Notes: generated by a model not told the origin, from the letters alone. A stretch of DNA of 64,000 bases from Myxococcota bacterium (GCA_041389495.1 JAWKRT010000001.1:248001-312000); one strand, 5' to 3'; positions 44,844 through 55,475 are shown, numbered from the stretch's first letter. A program made the numbers and translations.

Positions 44844-45311
44844 CTACTGCTCGTCGTCGGGCTCGAGCGAGTCGACGGCCGCTCCGATCGGCCGCGTGAA
44901 CACCCACCGGTAGGGGCCGATCAGCAGCGCATCGGTGAGCTCGCGGTTCGTTCCCGGATGCGTGATCGCGTTGACGGGAGCGGCGATGCCGTAGGTGAGG
45001 GTGCCGAGCACGGCGAGCCCGAGGCCGAGCGGGCGGGCGAGCACGAGGTCCGGGAAGCGATCGATCGCGAGCGGCGACCAGCCGTACTGGCGCAGCGAGC
45101 TCAGGTGCTCGTGATCGAGCGCCTCGACGTCCTCGTCGCCGAGCTCGGCGAGGTCCTCGTCGAGACCGCCGCTCGTGGCGGCTCCGTCGTCGGCGGCCTC
45201 GCCCTCGGCGCTCGCAGCGCGCGGGAGCGCGAGCGAAGCGGGAAGCGCGAGCAGCGAGGCGAGCAGCGCGCACGCGGCGGCGCGCGCGCGGAATCGGGCG
45301 AGACGTCGCAT
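44844..45311 (-). CDS. Small exported protein of unknown function
   Basis: This 155-residue protein has a cleavable signal peptide (RAAACALLASLLALPASLALPRAASA). An acidic segment follows (DEDLAELGDEDVEALD), then a domain with one membrane-like stretch (LGLGLAVLGTLTYGIAAPV) and the motif GPYRWVFTRPIG near the end. No family is recognised. It may be anchored in the inner membrane. GGAGGAT precedes ATG 45311, and a TATGCT box on the minus strand at 45335-45340 gives a short leader. It lies 118 nt after mrcA. Confidence 0.6.
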   Translation of the reverse strand: MRRLARFRARAAACALLASLLALPASLALPRAASAEGEAADDGAATSGGLDEDLAELGDEDVEALDHEHLSSLRQYGWSPLAIDRFPDLVLARPLGLGLAVLGTLTYGIAAPVNAITHPGTNRELTDALLIGPYRWVFTRPIGAAVDSLEPDDEQ

Positions 45312-45429
45312 TCGGATCCTCCGCGGGACGGCGCAGCATACCACCCCGCGGCCGCGGCCTTGCGATCCGTCGCGCGCTGCGTCGCTGACGCGCGGCGGCG
45401 AATGCGCGCCGCGCCGCGCGGCGCGCGGC

Positions 45430-48000
45430 TCAGAACGCGTCGGTGCGGAGCGCGCGCTCGGCGTCGAGGTCGAGCGAGTGCGCGGCGGAGGCCTGCGTGG
45501 GCTCGGTGCCCTCGACGAAGGGCTGGAAGTAGGCGCCGGGCGTTCCCGGGCTCGCGAGCAGGCCCGTCTCGGGATCGATGCGCACCGCGACGATCCCCGA
45601 CGGCACGGGATAGTCGCGCACCGGATAGTGCTCGAGCGCCTCGCGCATGTAGTCGCGCCAGATCGGGAGCGCCGCGCCGGCGCCGGTCTCGCCGACGCCG
45701 AGCGGCTGGAGCTGGTCGTGCCCGACCCACACGCCCGTCGTCACCGCGGGCGAGAACCCCATGAACCAGGCGTCGTTCTGGTCGTTCGTCGTTCCGGTCT
45801 TGCCCGCGAGGTAGCCGCCGAGCGACGCGAGCCGGCGCCCCGTGCCCTCGAGCACGACGGCGCGCAGCATGTCGCACATCAGGTAGGCCTCGGCCTCGCT
45901 GATCACGCGGTCGGTCGGGACGATCTCGCCGTCGGGATACGGCTCGAGCCCGTCGCTCTCGACGTCGGGGTCGTCGAGCCGCTTGAGCACGGGCGCGGGC
46001 GGATCGCCGAGCGGCACGTCCTCGAGCAGCACCTCGCCGTCGCGGTCGGTCACCTTCGTGATGTAGCGCGGCACGACGCGGCGCCCGCCGGCCGGGAAGA
46101 TCGCGTAGGCGCGCGTCAGCTCGAGGAGCGTCACCGTGCTCGAGCCGAGCGCGAGTGAGAGGTCGCGGTCGAGCGGCGACTCGATGCCGAAGCGCCGCGC
46201 GTAGTCGATCACGTAGTCGACGCCGATGTCGCGGAAGAGGTGGACCGTCGCGTTGTTGACCGAGAGCGCGAGCGCGCGCCGCATCGAGATCGGGCCGTAG
46301 AACTTGCGCCCGTAGTTCTTGGGCTTGTACTGCCAGCCCGAGACGGGGTCGGTCTGCACGATCGGGCGATCGATGAGCAGCGTCGCCGGCGTGCGGTGGC
46401 GCGAGATCGCCGCGCCGTAGATGAACGGCTTGAACGACGACCCCGGCTGGCGATGCGCCTGCGTCACGCGGTCGAACGAGCTCGCCTCGAAGTCGTAGCC
46501 GCCGACGAGCGCGAGCACGTCGCCCGTGCGGTTCTCGATCGAGAGCAGCGCGCCCTGGACGGCCGGCGGCTGCCCGAGCCCGAGCCGCGGGAGGCGCCGC
46601 GCCGCGCCCTCCTGCTCGGCGAGCGCGGCGGCACCGGGCTCGTCCTCGAGCCGCACGAACGCCGCGACGTCGCCCACCGCGAGCACGTGCGCGATGTCGT
46701 TCACGGGCGCGCCGCGCGTCTTCGGGTTGGGCTCGCGGGCCCAGCGCACGTCGGCGACGGACACGAGCCCCTCGACGCCGGGCGCGAGTGCGACGAGCGC
46801 CGTCTGCGCGCCGCGATCGACGGAGAGCACGACTCCCTGCAGCCGCTTCTGGAACGGCACCTCGACCGCGTCGCCTTCGAGCGGCGCGTCCTCGTCGCCG
46901 CCGCGGCCGAGCGCGAGCTCCGCGTCCGGCGCGTCCGGCCCGTCCGGCGCGCCGAGCGCGTTGTGCTCGCCGACCTCGGCGACCGCGGTGTCGAGCTCGC
47001 GCGCGGCGACGCGGCGCATCGGGCCGCGATAGCCCTGCCGGTGATCGAGCGCCTCGAGCCCGGCGCGCACGGACGCGACGGCGACGCGCTGCAGGTCGAG
47101 GTCGAGCGACGTCTCGACGCGCAGGCCGCCGCGGTTCACGCGGTCGCCGCCGAAGCGGTCGTAGAGGTAGCGGCGCACGAGCTCGCTGAAGTAGGCGGCG
47201 GCCTCGAAGTCGTCGTGCTCGTCGGGGCGCTTCAGGACGGGAATCTCGGCGAGCGCGGCGTCGTGCGCGGCCTGGTCGATCGCGCCGTCGGCGAGCATGC
47301 GCCCGAGCACGTAGCGGCGGCGGCGGTCGGCCGCCTCGAAGCTCACCCACGGCGAGTAGGAGCTCGGCCGCTGCGGGAGTCCGGCGAGCATCGCGCTCTC
47401 GGACACGCTGAGCTCGTGCACCGGCTTGTCGAAGTACGTGCGCGCCGCCTCGCCGATGCCCCACGCGCCGCTGCCGAAGTAGATCTGGTTCAGATAGAGA
47501 TAGAGGATGTCGTCCTTGCTGAAGTTGCGCTCGATCAGGAGCGCGAGGATCACCTCGCGGATCTTGCGACGATAGGTGCGCTCGGGCGTGAGCAGCAGGC
47601 TCTTCACCATCTGCTGCGTGATCGTGCTCGCGCCCTGCTGGATCTCGCCGCCGGCCCGCAGGTTGGCGAAGGCCGCGCGCGCGATGCCGGCGTAGTCGAT
47701 GCCGCGGTGCTCGTAGAAGGAGCCGTCCTCGGCCGACACGAAGGCCTGCCGCGTGAGCACGGGGATCTCGGCGAGCGGGACGATCCGCCGCCGCTCGAGC
47801 GCGAACTCGGCGACGAGCCGCCCCTCGCGATCGAAGAGCTCGGTGACCGTCGGAGGACGGTAGTCCTCGATGGTCTCGAGATCGGGCAGGTCGCGCAGGA
47901 AGGCCACGTAGAACGCGACCGCTCCCCCCGCCGCGCCGAGCGTGCCGAGCACGCCCAGGGCGATCAGGATCCGGACCCCCCTTCGCCGGACGAAACCCAT
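45430..48000 (-). CDS. mrcA: Penicillin-binding protein 1A (bifunctional)
   Basis: This 856-residue class A PBP has an N-terminal membrane anchor (residues 9-32). The GT51 glycosyltransferase (SAEDGSFYEHRGIDYAGI, QQGASTITQQMVKSLLL, NQIYFGSGAWGIGEAA) is followed by an OB-like insert and the transpeptidase with SSFK (catalytic Ser about 521), SVNNA and KTGTT. It polymerises and crosslinks peptidoglycan. GGAG lies 6-7 nt before ATG 48000. All catalytic motifs are intact, and the length is normal. Confidence 0.96.
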   Translation of the reverse strand: MGFVRRRGVRILIALGVLGTLGAAGGAVAFYVAFLRDLPDLETIEDYRPPTVTELFDREGRLVAEFALERRRIVPLAEIPVLTRQAFVSAEDGSFYEHRGIDYAGIARAAFANLRAGGEIQQGASTITQQMVKSLLLTPERTYRRKIREVILALLIERNFSKDDILYLYLNQIYFGSGAWGIGEAARTYFDKPVHELSVSESAMLAGLPQRPSSYSPWVSFEAADRRRRYVLGRMLADGAIDQAAHDAALAEIPVLKRPDEHDDFEAAAYFSELVRRYLYDRFGGDRVNRGGLRVETSLDLDLQRVAVASVRAGLEALDHRQGYRGPMRRVAARELDTAVAEVGEHNALGAPDGPDAPDAELALGRGGDEDAPLEGDAVEVPFQKRLQGVVLSVDRGAQTALVALAPGVEGLVSVADVRWAREPNPKTRGAPVNDIAHVLAVGDVAAFVRLEDEPGAAALAEQEGAARRLPRLGLGQPPAVQGALLSIENRTGDVLALVGGYDFEASSFDRVTQAHRQPGSSFKPFIYGAAISRHRTPATLLIDRPIVQTDPVSGWQYKPKNYGRKFYGPISMRRALALSVNNATVHLFRDIGVDYVIDYARRFGIESPLDRDLSLALGSSTVTLLELTRAYAIFPAGGRRVVPRYITKVTDRDGEVLLEDVPLGDPPAPVLKRLDDPDVESDGLEPYPDGEIVPTDRVISEAEAYLMCDMLRAVVLEGTGRRLASLGGYLAGKTGTTNDQNDAWFMGFSPAVTTGVWVGHDQLQPLGVGETGAGAALPIWRDYMREALEHYPVRDYPVPSGIVAVRIDPETGLLASPGTPGAYFQPFVEGTEPTQASAAHSLDLDAERALRTDAF

Positions 48001-48178
48001 TGAATCTCCAAGAGTTCGCGGACCGTAGCCGAGCGCTCGCCGCGCGCGCCACGAAGGCGCCGGACGGGCCGGCGCCGCACCCTCATCGGCGGCCGCGGCA
48101 TCGTCCTGCACCGGCCGCCCGCGCCCCGCGCGCTGCTAGGTTGCGCCGTCGTCCGGCGGAGGAGCGAAGCGCGAGCCC

Positions 48179-49150
48179 ATGCCCACGGGAAATGCTCTCA
48201 CCCTTCTGTTCGTCATGGATCCGATCCAGACGGTGAACATCCGCGAGGACACGACCTTCGCCCTCATGCTCGAGGCGCAGCGGCGCGGCCATCGCGTCTA
48301 CTACGCCGACCCCGACGATCTCGGCGTCGATCGCGGGCGCGTCGTCGCGCTCGCGGCGCCGGTCGTCCTTCGCCGCGAGCCCGGCCGCCACGTCGACGTC
48401 GGGCCGCGCGAGCGCCTCGACCTCGACGCCCAGGTGGACGTCGCATTCCAGCGCAAGGATCCGCCGGTCGACGCGGCGTATATCGCAGCGACGCAGGTGC
48501 TCGGTGTGTGCCGGCGCACGCTCGTGCTGAATCGCCCGTCGAGCATCCTCGCGTTCAACGAGAAGCTCTTCGCGCTCCACTTCGCCGACCTCATGCCGCC
48601 GACCATCGTGACCCGCGACATCGCAGAACTGCGCGGATTCATGGCGGAAATCGGGGGAGAACTGGTCGTGAAGCCGCTCGGCGGGCGCGGGGGCGAGGGC
48701 GTCTTCGTCGTCTCGGCGAGCGACCGCAACCTCGGCTCGATCCTCGAGCAGGCGACCGACTTCGGCCGCCGCCGCGCGATGGGGCAGCAGTTCCTGCCGG
48801 CCGTGCGCGAGGGCGACAAGCGCATCCTGCTGCTCGAGGGCGAGCCGCTCGGTGCGCTCCTGCGCGTGCCCGCGAAGGGCGAGTTCCGCGCCAACCTCCA
48901 CGTCGGCGGCGCGGGCGCCCGGGGCGTGCTCGACGACGCCGACCGCCGGATCGTGGAGCGGCTCGCTCCGGAGCTCCGCCGCGAGGGCCTCTTCTTCGTC
49001 GGGATCGACGTGATCGGCGGCCGCCTCACCGAGATCAACGTCACGAGCCCGACCTGCATCCAGGAGATCGACGCCATCGACGGCGTCTGCCTCGAGACGC
49101 AGGTGATCGAGCGGGTGGAGCTCCGCGCCGCGGAGCGGCGCGGCGAGTAG
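48179..49150 (+). CDS. gshB: Glutathione synthase
   Basis: This 323-residue ATP-grasp enzyme joins gamma-Glu-Cys and Gly. The GshB pattern is clear: LFVMDPIQTVNIREDTTFAL, VFQ-like DVAFQRKDPPVD, LNRPSSILAFNEKLFALHF, VVKPLGGRGGEGVF and EINVTSPTCIQEID. GGAGGAG precedes the ATG, and a TAGGTT box lies at 48137. The last seven codons and the stop lie inside the first unit of a 28-bp tandem repeat, so the C-terminal AAERRGE may be a recent addition. No gshA lies in the window. Confidence 0.95.
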   Translation: MPTGNALTLLFVMDPIQTVNIREDTTFALMLEAQRRGHRVYYADPDDLGVDRGRVVALAAPVVLRREPGRHVDVGPRERLDLDAQVDVAFQRKDPPVDAAYIAATQVLGVCRRTLVLNRPSSILAFNEKLFALHFADLMPPTIVTRDIAELRGFMAEIGGELVVKPLGGRGGEGVFVVSASDRNLGSILEQATDFGRRRAMGQQFLPAVREGDKRILLLEGEPLGALLRVPAKGEFRANLHVGGAGARGVLDDADRRIVERLAPELRREGLFFVGIDVIGGRLTEINVTSPTCIQEIDAIDGVCLETQVIERVELRAAERRGE

Positions 49151-49223
49151 GCGGGCCGCGGAGCGGCGCGGCAGGTAGGCGGGCCGCGGAGCGGCGCGGC
49201 AGGTAGACGGGCCGCGGCGCCGG
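49127..49223 (+). repeat. 28-bp hairpin tandem repeat across the gshB stop
   Basis: Units begin at 49127, 49155 and 49183, each 28 bp (GCCGCGGAGCGGCGCGGC core), plus a partial fourth at 49211. Each unit can fold as GCCGCG-N6-CGCGGC. Units 2 and 3 differ by one base. The gshB TAG is in unit 1. The repeat may protect or terminate the gshB transcript. Confidence 0.85.
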
Positions 49224-49554
49224 CTCGCAACTCTCCTCCCTATCTGTCCGACGATGCTCGCTGCCGGCGGCCGTCGGTGCGTTGACACCGCAGCGGAGCA
49301 CGCCATCATCGGGCCCGAGCAGCGCGGAGGGACGGCGGCTCCCCGTACCGCCGTTCCAGCGCGAGCCGGTCCTCGGCGCGAGCGCGCCGGGCACCGAGTC
49401 GTCTCGCTTCGCGTCGCTCTCCTCCGCGATCGCGCGCACCGGCGTCCGCGTCGAGTGCGCATCCGTCTTCGGACGCGTCGCGCGCGCCCTTCCGGCGTGC
49501 GGGCGCGAGCTCGGAGTCGTCCGCTGTGCGCGGACCATGAAGGGGGGAGTGAGG
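49211..49554 (+). promoter_or_regulatory. Leader and promoter of the DKDGDV-repeat gene
   Basis: 344 bp without a gene of their own. TTGACA (49282-49287) is a perfect -35 hexamer, and CATCAT (49304-49309) is a fair -10 at 16-bp spacing. A transcript would start near 49316, giving a leader of about 240 nt before ATG 49555, which is long for such a small gene. The frame open through the leader has no coding character I trust. No known riboswitch motif was recognised. Confidence 0.45.
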
Positions 49555-49905
49555 ATGGCGATCAAGGTTGCGAGAACGGGAATCGAGCGCGAGTACGGCT
49601 GGCTCTACTACCTCGACAAGAACGGCGACGTGAGTCGCGTCGCCGCGCAGCGGGGCGGAGGCCGGCAGAAGCGGGGCAAGCGCGAGCGCATCGCGAAGGC
49701 CGGCGTCGAGCGGGAAGAGGGATATCTCTACTTCATCGACAAGGACGGCGACGTCGCGCGCGTCAAGATGGCGCGCCCCGGCGGCAAGCGGCGCGCGGGC
49801 AAGGCCAAGCCCAAGGCGCGCACCGCGGCGCGGCGGGCGACGGCGCGGCGCGGCACCGCGCGCAAGAGCGCGAGCAAGGGCGCGAAGCGCCGCGCGCGGC
49901 GCTAG
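49555..49905 (+). CDS. Duplicated DKDGDV-motif protein with histone H1-like basic tail
   Basis: This 116-residue protein consists of two copies of a 31-residue motif (5-35 and 46-77). The shared pattern is G(I/V)EREXG(W/Y)LY(Y/F)(L/I)DK(N/D)GDV(S/A)RV, then a 39-residue tail with 19 Lys/Arg and no acidic residue, rich in Ala, Thr and Ser like bacterial histone H1 tails. The motif probably forms a beta-hairpin. The tail should bind DNA or RNA, so a nucleoid-associated or RNA-binding role is plausible but unproven. The first codons (AAG GTT GCG AGA ACG GGA) are AT-richer than usual. ATG 49555 follows AGGGGGGAG; an ATG at 49537 is the alternative. It has its own promoter and terminator. Confidence 0.7.
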   Translation: MAIKVARTGIEREYGWLYYLDKNGDVSRVAAQRGGGRQKRGKRERIAKAGVEREEGYLYFIDKDGDVARVKMARPGGKRRAGKAKPKARTAARRATARRGTARKSASKGAKRRARR

Positions 49906-49950
49906 GCGCGCAGCCGCTCGCGCGCCGCGCGGCGCGCGACGAACGAGCAG

Positions 49951-49980
49951 GGGGCGGCGGGCCGGGCCCGCCGCCCCTTT
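49951..49980 (+). terminator. Rho-independent terminator after the DKDGDV gene
   Basis: GGGGCGGCGGGC (49951-49962) and GCCCGCCGCCCC (49966-49977) form a perfect 12-bp stem with a 3-nt loop, followed by TTT. It lies 46 nt after the stop codon. The T-tract is short, but the stem is very strong. Confidence 0.75.
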
Positions 49981-50068
49981 GTCGTGCGCGCTCGCGATGC
50001 GTCCGGTCGCCGCGCGCGCCGGTCTCCGCCGCGATCCGCGCCGCGCGATTCGCGACTATGCTCGCCGC

Positions 50069-51571
<1,503 letters not shown>

Positions 51572-51582
51572 AATCCCGCCCG

Positions 51583-52116
51583 ATGGAAGTGCTCCACTAC
51601 GCCGACGTCGAGACTCCCGTCGGATCGCTGCGCGTCGTGTCCTCGGGGCGCGGGCTCGTGTACGTGGAGCTGCCGAACGCGAGCGGTCGCGGGCTCGCGG
51701 GCTGGATGAAGCAGAACGCGCCGGGCGGGAGGCTCCTCGAAGGCTATGCGCCGAACCGCGCCGCCGCCGTCCAGCTCGTCGACTACCTCGAGGGCAAGCG
51801 CCAGCGCTTCGATCTCTCGCTCGACCTGCGCGCGACGCCCTTCCAGCTCGCCGTCTACGACGAGGTCGCGCGCGTCGGGTTCGGCGAGACGGCGACGTAC
51901 GCGGAGATCGCCGCGCGCATCGGTCGGCCGAAGGCCGTGCGCGCCGTCGGCGCCGCGAACGGCGCCAACCCGATCCCGCTCGTCGTCCCGTGCCACCGCA
52001 TCATCGCGAGCAGCGGGCGGCTGCACGGCTATGCGGGCGGGCTCGAGCTGAAGGCGCGGCTGCTCGCACTCGAGAGCGCCGAGCGCGCCGCGCCGCCCGA
52101 GGGCTGGCTCCTCTAG
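51583..52116 (+). CDS. ogt: Methylated-DNA--protein-cysteine methyltransferase
   Basis: This 177-residue protein transfers alkyl groups from O6-alkylguanine in DNA to its own cysteine. The C-terminal domain is intact: ETATYAEIAARIGRPKAVRAVG, the acceptor motif VVPCHRIIASSG, and LHGYAGGLELKARLLALE. The N-terminal domain is of ordinary length without an Ada regulatory part. The gene starts 11 nt after the regulator stop; that stop codon forms part of a TAGAAT box 8 nt before the ATG. Confidence 0.95.
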   Translation: MEVLHYADVETPVGSLRVVSSGRGLVYVELPNASGRGLAGWMKQNAPGGRLLEGYAPNRAAAVQLVDYLEGKRQRFDLSLDLRATPFQLAVYDEVARVGFGETATYAEIAARIGRPKAVRAVGAANGANPIPLVVPCHRIIASSGRLHGYAGGLELKARLLALESAERAAPPEGWLL

Positions 52117-52196
52117 AGGATGGAACGCGCGCCGCGGCTGCGGTGCGCGCGACGACCGGGAACGCAACACAGCAACGAGGACGAGGAGGGAGTTCG

Positions 52197-52619
52197 ATGT
52201 CGATGGAACGGATGCGGGCGCAGTGGCGGCTCGTCGCGATCGCGGCGTTCGCGCTCGCGAGCTTCGCGTGCGCGAACGCGGGCGGTGGTGGGGGCGGCGA
52301 CGCGAGTGCCGCGACGGCGGACGCGAAGCCGGCGGCAGCGAAGCAGGCCGCTTCGGACACGCCGATCCCGGCCGGCCACCCGCTCGCGAAGGTCGAGAAG
52401 GGCATGTCCGACGACCAGGTGGTCGCGATCCTCGGTCAGCCCGATCACCAGAACGCCTACGTCACCGCCAAGGCGTTCCTTCCGTGGAACTACAGCCCCG
52501 ACACCTCCCGCTCCGACTTCATCTACAAGGGGAAGGGTCGCGTCGTGTTCTCGCGCAACGCCTACAGCGGTCGCCTGAAGGTCATCCGCGTCATCTACAA
52601 CCCCAACGAGATGAAGTGA
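52197..52619 (+). CDS. BamE/SmpA-like lipoprotein
   Basis: This 140-residue protein has a lipoprotein signal (AIAAFALASFAC), a Gly-rich then Ala/Lys linker, and a small domain starting PLAKVEKGMSDDQVVAILGQPD. That segment matches the start of SmpA/OmlA (BamE) domains. The strand-rich remainder ends in VIRVIYNPNEMK. It is probably in the outer membrane or periplasm; BAM membership is not certain because many lipoproteins share this domain. GAGGAGGGAG lies before ATG 52197. Confidence 0.75.
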   Translation: MSMERMRAQWRLVAIAAFALASFACANAGGGGGGDASAATADAKPAAAKQAASDTPIPAGHPLAKVEKGMSDDQVVAILGQPDHQNAYVTAKAFLPWNYSPDTSRSDFIYKGKGRVVFSRNAYSGRLKVIRVIYNPNEMK

Positions 52620-52641
52620 CGCCGACGCGCGACGTCGTCGC

Positions 52642-53106
52642 CTACGGCCCGTGGGTGGCGAACGTCTCGGTGCCGCCCTCGGCGCCGAAGGCGACGACGT
52701 CGTAGCGGTCGGAGCGCGGGCCCTCCATGCCGGGCGAGCCCATCGGCATGCCCGGCACGGCGAGGCCCGCGACCTTCGGCTTCGTCGCGAGCAGCCGGCG
52801 GATGTCCGCCGCCGGCACGTGTCCCTCGATCACGTATCCATCGACGAGCGCGGTGTGGCACGACGCGAGGTGCGCGGGCACGCCGTTCATCTGCTTCACG
52901 GGGTCGACGTCCGGGACGTTGGTCGCCGTGACGGCGAAGCCGTTCGCCTCGAGGTGCTCGATCCACTTCGTGCAGCACCCGCACGTCGGCGACTTGTAGA
53001 CGCGCACGCTCGTCGCGTCGTCGCCGCCCGCCGCGGCGAGCGGCGACAGCAGTGCGGCGAGCGCGGCGAGGGCGACGGCGAGACCGGTCGAGAGTCGATG
53101 GCGCAT
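52642..53106 (-). CDS. DUF411 metal-binding protein
   Basis: This 154-residue exported protein has a Sec signal (LAVALAALAALLSPLAAAGG) and the DUF411 core: VYKSPTCGCCTKWIEHLEANGF (Cys-Gly-Cys-Cys), GVPAHLASCHTALVDGYVIEGHVPA and GLAVPGMPMGSPGME. DUF411 proteins are often encoded with copper-resistance genes and are thought to bind copper; no copper genes lie here. It is on the minus strand after recD2 with a 62-nt gap and convergent with the BamE-like gene. Confidence 0.88.
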   Translation of the reverse strand: MRHRLSTGLAVALAALAALLSPLAAAGGDDATSVRVYKSPTCGCCTKWIEHLEANGFAVTATNVPDVDPVKQMNGVPAHLASCHTALVDGYVIEGHVPAADIRRLLATKPKVAGLAVPGMPMGSPGMEGPRSDRYDVVAFGAEGGTETFATHGP

Positions 53107-53168
53107 GGCGTCCTCCTCGGGCGGTGCGAGACCCGGTGGGCGGCGCGAGGCAGCCTAGCGCGCGCCCG

Positions 53169-55475
53169 TCACGGCGCTGCCGCGAGCCACTCGCCGAGCT
53201 TCGTGTGCCGCGGCTCCGCGCCGCCGCGCTCGATCGCGAGCTCGAGCGCGCGCCGCTGCCCGACGACGACGACGAGCTTCCGCCCGCGCGTCACCGCCGT
53301 GTACACGAGCCGACGATCGAGCATCTTGAAGTGCTGCGTCGTGAGCGCGATCACGACCGCCGGATACTCCGACCCCTGCGACTTGTGGACGGTGATCGCG
53401 TAGGCGAGCGCGAGCGCGTCGAGCTCGCTGCGCGCGAAGTGCACGGGCTCGGCGTGCCCGTCGAACCGGACCGAGAGCGCGCGCTCCTCGAGGTCGACGT
53501 CCTCGACCACGCCGAGATCGCCGTTGAAGACGTCCTTCTCGTAGTCGTTCTCCGTCTGCATCACGCGGTCGCCGGGCGCGAACGCGACCTCGCCGTGCTC
53601 GAGGCGGCGCGCGCCTCCCGCCTCGGGGTTGAGCGCCGCCTGCAGCGCGCGGTTCAGGCTCTGCGTGCCGAGCGGGCCGCGGTGCATGGGCACGAGCACC
53701 TGTACGTCGCGCCGCGGGTCGAGTCCGAAGCGCGCCGGAATGCGCTCGCGCACGAGCGCGAGCACGAGCTCCGCCGCGCGCTCCGGCTCGTTCGCCTCGA
53801 CGAGATAGAAGTCGTCGCCCGTCGCGCCCGTCGCGCCGGGTGTGCGCGCGTCGCCCTCCCGCGCGCGCGCGGCCGGCACGCGGCCCTCGTGGATCGCGTG
53901 GGCGGCGCGCACGATCCCGCTCTCCGCGGCCTGACGGAAGATCTCGCGCAGCTCGACGCACACGGCGACGCCCGATGCGACGACGTCGCCGAGCACGCGG
54001 CCCGGGCCGACCGACGGCAGCTGGTCGGCGTCGCCGACGAGCAGGAGCGCGGCGTGCGGGGGGAGCGCGCGCAGGAGCGCGGCGAAGAGCGGGACGTCGA
54101 GCATCGACGCCTCGTCGACGACGACGAGGTCGCACTCGAGCGGCGCGTCGACGCCGCGCTTGAACCCGCCGCTCTCGCGCCGCGCAGGGTCGACCTCGAG
54201 CAGCCGGTGCAGGGTGCGCGCGGGCTGGCCCGTCGCCTCGGCGAGCCGGCGCGCCGCGCGCCCCGTCGGCGCGGCGAGCTCGATGCGCACGTCCTTCTCG
54301 CGCAGGATCGCGAGCAGCGTGCGCACGAGCGTCGTCTTGCCGACCCCGGGCCCGCCCGTGAGCACGCCGAGCTTCGCGCCGACGAGCGCGCCCGCGGCCT
54401 CGCGCTGGCTCGCCGAGAGCGCGACGCCGAGCTGCTCCTGCGCGCGCTCGATCGCGCGCGCGACGTCGATGCGCGGCCACGGCGGCGCGCTCGCGCGGAG
54501 ACGGCGGAGGCGCGCGGCCGCCTCGCGCTCGGCGCGGTGCAGGCGCGGCAGGAACACGGCCGGCTCGCCGCCGATCGCGTCGCGCACGAGCGCCTCCGAC
54601 GCGACCTCGGCGTCGAGCGCGTCGCGCAGCCGCTCGGGTGCGGCCGCGAGCAGCTCGCCCGCCTGTGCGAGCAGCTCCGCCTCGGGAAGCGCGCAGTGCC
54701 CGGCGGCGCTCGCCCGGTCGAGCACGTGCTGCAGGCCGGCGCGCATGCGCACGCGCGCGCCGGGCTCGACGCCGAGCCGGCGCGCGAGCGCGTCGGCCGT
54801 CGCGAAGCCGATGCCGCGCACGTCGCGCGCCAGGCAGTACGGGTCGCTGCGGATGCGCGCGATCGCGTCCCGGCCGTAGCGGCGGTGGATGCGCACCGCG
54901 CGCGCCGCGCCGACGCCGTGCGAGTGGAGGAACAGCATCAGCTCGCGCACCTCGCGCTGCGCGCGGATCGAGCGCGCGATGCTCTCGGCGCGCACGGCGC
55001 CGACGCCCTCGACCTCGCGCAGGCGCGCGGGCGCGCGCTCGACGACGTCGAAGACGCGCTCGCCGAACGCCGCTACGAGGCGCTTCGCGAGCTCGGGGCC
55101 GATGCCGTGCACGGCGCCCGACGCGAGCCAGCGCTCGATGCCGTCGCGCGTCACCGGTGGCGCGAGCGCGATCTCTCTCGCGCGCAGCTGCAGGCCCCAC
55201 TTCGGGTCGGTCTCGAAGCGTCCCTCGGCGCGGATGCCCTCACCCGCGGCCGCGTCGGGGACGGTGCCGACGACGGTGACGAGCTCGCGCTCGCCGGGAA
55301 CGCGCACGCGCAGCACGCCGAAGCCGCTCTCGGGCTCGTGATAGGTCACGCGCTCGATCGTGCCCGCGACCTCGACGTCCGCGCCCTCGGGTCGCGCCGC
55401 CTGCGCGAGCGAGAGCTGCGCGGGCGCGCCGCGGCGGGGCGGAGTGGCGCGCGGTTCGTCGGGCGGCTTCGCCAC
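53169..55475 (-). CDS. recD2: RecD2-type ATP-dependent DNA helicase
   Basis: This 768-residue SF1B helicase has an N-terminal OB-like domain (GTIERVTYHEPESGFGVLRV), paired helix-hairpin-helix motifs (GIGPELAKRLVAAFG, VEGVGAVRAESIARS, GIGFATADALARRLG), Walker A LTGGPGVGKTTLV, Walker B DLVVVDEASMLD, VGDADQLPSVGPG, and a C-terminal UvrD-like VHKSQGSEYP. That is the RecBC-independent RecD2 family, which acts 5'-3' on DNA in repair and replication-fork maintenance. Start ATG 55475 is 13 nt after the upstream gene, so both probably share a transcript. Confidence 0.94.
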   Translation of the reverse strand: MAKPPDEPRATPPRRGAPAQLSLAQAARPEGADVEVAGTIERVTYHEPESGFGVLRVRVPGERELVTVVGTVPDAAAGEGIRAEGRFETDPKWGLQLRAREIALAPPVTRDGIERWLASGAVHGIGPELAKRLVAAFGERVFDVVERAPARLREVEGVGAVRAESIARSIRAQREVRELMLFLHSHGVGAARAVRIHRRYGRDAIARIRSDPYCLARDVRGIGFATADALARRLGVEPGARVRMRAGLQHVLDRASAAGHCALPEAELLAQAGELLAAAPERLRDALDAEVASEALVRDAIGGEPAVFLPRLHRAEREAAARLRRLRASAPPWPRIDVARAIERAQEQLGVALSASQREAAGALVGAKLGVLTGGPGVGKTTLVRTLLAILREKDVRIELAAPTGRAARRLAEATGQPARTLHRLLEVDPARRESGGFKRGVDAPLECDLVVVDEASMLDVPLFAALLRALPPHAALLLVGDADQLPSVGPGRVLGDVVASGVAVCVELREIFRQAAESGIVRAAHAIHEGRVPAARAREGDARTPGATGATGDDFYLVEANEPERAAELVLALVRERIPARFGLDPRRDVQVLVPMHRGPLGTQSLNRALQAALNPEAGGARRLEHGEVAFAPGDRVMQTENDYEKDVFNGDLGVVEDVDLEERALSVRFDGHAEPVHFARSELDALALAYAITVHKSQGSEYPAVVIALTTQHFKMLDRRLVYTAVTRGRKLVVVVGQRRALELAIERGGAEPRHTKLGEWLAAAP

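Noticed and set aside
49282..49554. Possible N-terminal extension of the DKDGDV protein from an upstream in-frame start
   Set aside because: The extension has shadow-frame composition, would overlap the predicted promoter, and a strong ribosome site precedes the ATG at 49555.
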